From IMG/VR virus record IMGVR_UViG_3300044637_001341, positions 1 through 23,524 of that record: a stretch of 23,524 bases of DNA; one strand, 5' to 3'. The position numbers were made by a program, and so were the translations under genes. Under the pieces are notes generated by a model that saw nothing but the letters and a program-made list of their open reading frames with translations, was not told the DNA's origin and ran no database searches. Shown here one piece after another: positions 20,838 to 23,524 of this stretch (the first letter of the stretch is position 1; every line of letters begins with the position of its first letter). Source of the DNA: a virus.

Positions 20838-21872
20838 TTACTTCAAGTTGAGGAGCAATGCGGCGGCGTCGGAAACGCTGCCCGTCTTCTGGAGACGGTT
20901 GAACTGCTTCTTCACTTCCACCTTCACCGAAGGCTTGGCCGGAGCCGCGCCGGGCTTGAGTGTCCCCGAAGTTGCAGGCTTGTCACCCTGGAGGCTGGCC
21001 TGCTTGCGCGCCATCGCACGATCGAACTTCATCGCCTTGCGAAGAAGAACGACGGCGCGGGCGTCCGCGAGCGTCTTGACCTCTTCCGGCGAAAGCCCCA
21101 CGGAAAGCGCATACTCGGCGATCTCGGCGCGTTCCCGGCGGGCAACCTTCGGGTTGCTCCACTCGGGCAGCAGTTCGGTCGTGAGGATCTGGTTCTGCTC
21201 CTGCACGTACTCTCGGAACTGTCGTAGCTCCTGCTGCTGGGTAGCCTCCGCCAGTCGGGCCTTTTCGGCTTCGACCGCGGCCAGCTTCTCCTGCCGCTCC
21301 GCCTTCTCCGCGCGCCACTTGCGCTCGTACTGGACGGCCTGGATGGGGTTCTGCTGGTACAGGGCATCCCAATCCGGCTCGTCAGCCTTCTCGGCCAGCT
21401 TCAACTGCTGTTCGAGGGCGCCAAGCAGCACGCTGTATTGCGTGCGCTCCCGCAAGACCTCCGTCGCTTCGCTTTCGAGGCGCTTGCGCCCCTCCGCGAC
21501 CTCCTGGGTCTTTCGGGTGTAGTCGGACTGCCGGAGATAGCCCTTAATGAGTTCGTCGCGCTTGACCTTGACCTTCTCGCCGCGTCCGAGGTCAATCTCG
21601 AACTCTTCTTCGGCCTTCGTGTCAGGCTGCTCGTCGTCCTCCGAGGCTTCATCGTCCTCGACATCGACATCTTCATCGGAGTCCTCGGGCGCCGTCTCCT
21701 CGCCTTCGGCCTCCTCCGCGTCTTCGTCACCGGCCGTTTCGTCGGTGGCTTCGTCCTCGTCGCGTTCCTCTTCCGGGTTGCCGTCTTCGGCTCCAAAGAG
21801 GCCCGCAAGCTGCGAAGCAGCGGTGTTCACGTCGATCCCGGTGCTCGGGGTATCGGTATTCTCAGCAGGCAT
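20838..21872 (-). CDS. Scaffolding protein, 344 aa
   Basis: Located between the portal-side genes and the capsid gene, the usual place for a scaffold. The first ~95 residues contain a very acidic low-complexity block (residues about 29-92, nearly all Glu/Asp with Ala, Ser, Thr), then EEEFEIDLGRGEKVKVKRDE, and a long coiled-coil region (about residues 110-235, such as KWRAEKAERQEKLAAVEAEK). The C-terminus is basic (KPSVKVEVKKQFNRLQKTGS...), matching scaffolds that bind capsid subunits through a basic helix. The ATG at 21872 follows AAAGGTG. No head protease gene is seen in the window, so removal of scaffold may be non-proteolytic. Role inferred from position and composition. Confidence 0.85.
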   Translation of the reverse strand: MPAENTDTPSTGIDVNTAASQLAGLFGAEDGNPEEERDEDEATDETAGDEDAEEAEGEETAPEDSDEDVDVEDDEASEDDEQPDTKAEEEFEIDLGRGEKVKVKRDELIKGYLRQSDYTRKTQEVAEGRKRLESEATEVLRERTQYSVLLGALEQQLKLAEKADEPDWDALYQQNPIQAVQYERKWRAEKAERQEKLAAVEAEKARLAEATQQQELRQFREYVQEQNQILTTELLPEWSNPKVARRERAEIAEYALSVGLSPEEVKTLADARAVVLLRKAMKFDRAMARKQASLQGDKPATSGTLKPGAAPAKPSVKVEVKKQFNRLQKTGSVSDAAALLLNLK

Positions 21873-21901
21873 GGTACACCTTTCTGTGGGATGTCAACAA
21901 C

Positions 21902-22195
21902 TTAGGCGGGGAACAGGTTCCGAATCGCCTTGCGGGCCTTGGCGAGCATCGACTGCGCCACCTGGCCGTCTTCGGTGCGCAGGCGCAGGCTCAGATCGAC
22001 CTGCTGGAGCGCGCGCATCTCGTAGTAGAGGTTCTCCCGGCCCTCGATGTCCTTGGGCTCGGTCTGCGCCCACTCGCGCAGGATCCGGTTCTGCGCCTCG
22101 ACAACGGCCGTGCGGTAGTCGTTGGATTCGAGGAGGGCCTGGGCAGAAATGCCGGCGGCCGCGCGCTTCTCGTAGTCGGGTTCGTCGTGGGTCAT
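21902..22195 (-). CDS. Small helical protein between portal and scaffold, 97 aa
   Basis: Unrecognised. It is charged and predicted all helical (AALLESNDYRTAVVEAQNRI-like and ENLYYEMRALQQVDLSLRLR), ending LAKARKAIRNLFPA; it has no cysteines and no membrane segment. The ATG at 22195 has GGAG upstream and lies 3 bases after the portal stop. Proteins of this size and place are common in podovirus head operons, and may assist portal or scaffold assembly, but no function is known to me. Confidence 0.78.
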   Translation of the reverse strand: MTHDEPDYEKRAAAGISAQALLESNDYRTAVVEAQNRILREWAQTEPKDIEGRENLYYEMRALQQVDLSLRLRTEDGQVAQSMLAKARKAIRNLFPA

Positions 22196-22198
22196 CGC

Positions 22199-23524
22199 TT
22201 ACGCTCCGGGGAACGGGGAGGGAGCCGGCGGCTGCGGGGCCATCGGGTTGCCGGGCTGCGGCGGGGCTGCGGCCAGCGCCGGCACAGGGGTGACGCCCGG
22301 GGCGCCGCCGGCGACGGAGGTGCCGCCATCGCCGCGGGGCATGGTCAGGAACGCCAGCACCTCCGCCAGCGGGTAGCCCGTCTTGGTGCACGTCTCGATC
22401 GCCTTGAGGACGATCTCGTCGCGGCGGGCGTCGGCATCCGACTTGGCCTTGAGCTCGGCCACTTCGGCTTCCTTGTGCTTCTTCTCGGCCTCGGCGCGCG
22501 CCACCAGCATCGCCGGGTCTTCCTGCGGCGGGTTCTGGTTCTGCGGCTCGTAGGTCGCCGGGTCGTTCCAGAACGCGTTCGCGTCCTTGAAGCCGGCGAG
22601 GCTCGTCATCTGCGCGAGGGTGTAGCGGAACTTCTCGACGCTCGTCAGCGGGTTGTCCGGGCCGAGGGTCGTGAGGATCTGCTCCTGCTTCTCGGCGATC
22701 TGCATGAGGTAGCCCATGCGCACGTTGTCCGACCCGCGGCCCAGCGCGACGTTGATCGTCACGTCGGCCTGCTCCGGCCAGCACCGCGGGTCGATCGGCA
22801 CCCAGCGGTTGCGCAGACGAACCATGAGCTCGCGGTCCTGGTGCTTGCGCAGGAGGTGGTAGACGTTCTGGATCAAGCTCTGCCAGCCCGTCTCCGCCAG
22901 CACGCGGCAGATCATCTCGACCTGGGCCTGGCCCTTCGAGATCGTGGCCTGCACGGCGTCCTTGGTCGAGGACTGGAGGGCGTCCGCGTCGAGGCCGGCC
23001 GCGGCCTTCGAAACGCCGGTGCGGCTCTCGCGCATCTCGTCCATGAGGCCGAGGACCGGGATGACCTGTTGGCCGACGAACGGCGTCTCCAACGGCTGGG
23101 CCATGCCCGGCGCGCGCATGCGAACGATGCCGCCCGTGTCGTTGGAGAGCACGTCGCGGATGTTGACCTGGCCCTCGACCACGGCGGTGCGCGGACGGAC
23201 GGACTGCGCGAGGGAGTCCATCATCGCGCGCCACAGGCCGGTCTTGGCCACCTGGATGTCGGCGGCGAGGTCGGCGGCGCAGTCGGGGAAGAAGGTGTGG
23301 GTCTTGATGTTGGCCGCGAACGCCGAGAACGGCGAACGGTCCCACGGCTCGAACGAAACGAGGTTGTATTCGGAGCCGAGGCAGATGACCTTGTAGAACT
23401 CGGCGAGGCCGTCCCGGTCGGTGTCGAGGCGGACGTAGGCCTCGACGTACAGAACGCGCTGGTTCATCTGCTCCGGGTCGCTGCCGAAGGGGAACTCGGC
23501 GGCCGGGTTGCGGGTGAACGTTTC
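22199..23524 (-). CDS. Portal protein, 5'-truncated by the window
   Basis: The frame is open from the window edge to TAA at 22199; 441 residues are visible and the N-terminus lies beyond base 23524. The visible part starts ETFTRNPAAEFPFGSDPEQM, then VEAYVRLDTDRDGLAEFYKV and SFEPWDRSPFSAF, both typical of podovirus portal proteins (P22/phiEco32-like). Later parts include long helices (AEKQEQILTTLG, RAEAEKKHKEAEVAELKAKS). The C-terminus is a disordered Pro/Ala/Gly-rich tail ending PAPSPFPGA. The portal forms the dodecameric ring through which DNA enters and leaves the head. The terminase genes probably lie just outside the window. Confidence 0.88.
   Translation of the reverse strand, partial: ETFTRNPAAEFPFGSDPEQMNQRVLYVEAYVRLDTDRDGLAEFYKVICLGSEYNLVSFEPWDRSPFSAFAANIKTHTFFPDCAADLAADIQVAKTGLWRAMMDSLAQSVRPRTAVVEGQVNIRDVLSNDTGGIVRMRAPGMAQPLETPFVGQQVIPVLGLMDEMRESRTGVSKAAAGLDADALQSSTKDAVQATISKGQAQVEMICRVLAETGWQSLIQNVYHLLRKHQDRELMVRLRNRWVPIDPRCWPEQADVTINVALGRGSDNVRMGYLMQIAEKQEQILTTLGPDNPLTSVEKFRYTLAQMTSLAGFKDANAFWNDPATYEPQNQNPPQEDPAMLVARAEAEKKHKEAEVAELKAKSDADARRDEIVLKAIETCTKTGYPLAEVLAFLTMPRGDGGTSVAGGAPGVTPVPALAAAPPQPGNPMAPQPPAPSPFPGA

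Noticed and set aside
1-23524. CRISPR arrays, tRNA genes, insertion sequences, integrase or attachment sites
   Set aside because: None seen on reading both strands; the only tandem repeat is the short 12-base unit within coding sequence.

Overview
This window is a stretch of a tailed double-stranded DNA bacteriophage (or prophage) genome, most likely a podovirus-type phage of a GC-rich bacterium, probably a proteobacterium. The support is a PolA-type phage replication module on the plus strand facing a complete head, neck, lysis and tail module on the minus strand. Genes are packed end to end with 1- to 4-base stop/start overlaps, and there are no tRNA, rRNA, insertion-sequence or CRISPR features. 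GC content looks high throughout (my impression from reading, not a computed value). No stretch longer than about 115 bases lacks a gene. The host cannot be named from this sequence. The window cuts through a gene at both ends.

Plus strand, 1-7113 (replication and presumed early/middle genes). The order is the C-terminal end of a DUF2815-type single-stranded-DNA-binding protein, a terminator-like hairpin, a deoxynucleoside monophosphate kinase, a family A DNA polymerase with a proofreading exonuclease domain, a primase-polymerase/SF3 helicase fusion, a calcineurin-like metallophosphoesterase, and four small proteins. Two of the small ones are zinc-finger proteins: one resembles the Ogr/Delta late activators, the other has a TraR/DksA-like N-terminus. 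Together the larger genes would supply dNTP precursors, priming, unwinding, strand coating and synthesis. The zinc-finger pair at the end of the operon is placed where late-gene regulators could sit.

Junction, about 7091-7126. The two blocks converge with 13 bases between stop codons. A GNRA-loop hairpin covers the end of the last plus-strand gene.

Minus strand, 23524 down to 7127 (late genes, in transcription order): portal (5' end outside the window), a 97-aa protein, an acidic scaffold, a DUF5309/SU10-type major capsid protein, a strong 10-bp hairpin, 119-aa and 103-aa virion-type proteins, a head-tail adaptor, a fibre-like protein, a small 141-aa protein, the lysis cassette (GH19 endolysin, holin candidate, Rz and Rz1 spanins), a P22 gp10-like hub candidate, a fibre or receptor-binding candidate, a 130-aa protein, an acetyltransferase-like protein, a protein with an S74 intramolecular chaperone domain, and finally 114-, 444- and 816-aa proteins that may be internal or ejection proteins. 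The terminase genes are not in the window and may lie beyond base 23524.

I see no clearly new defence or mobile system. The points most worth a second look are the zinc-finger pair at the early/late boundary, a 12-base tandem repeat read in two frames where two genes overlap, the lysis cassette sitting inside the structural operon, and the unrecognised large proteins at the distal end of the late operon.
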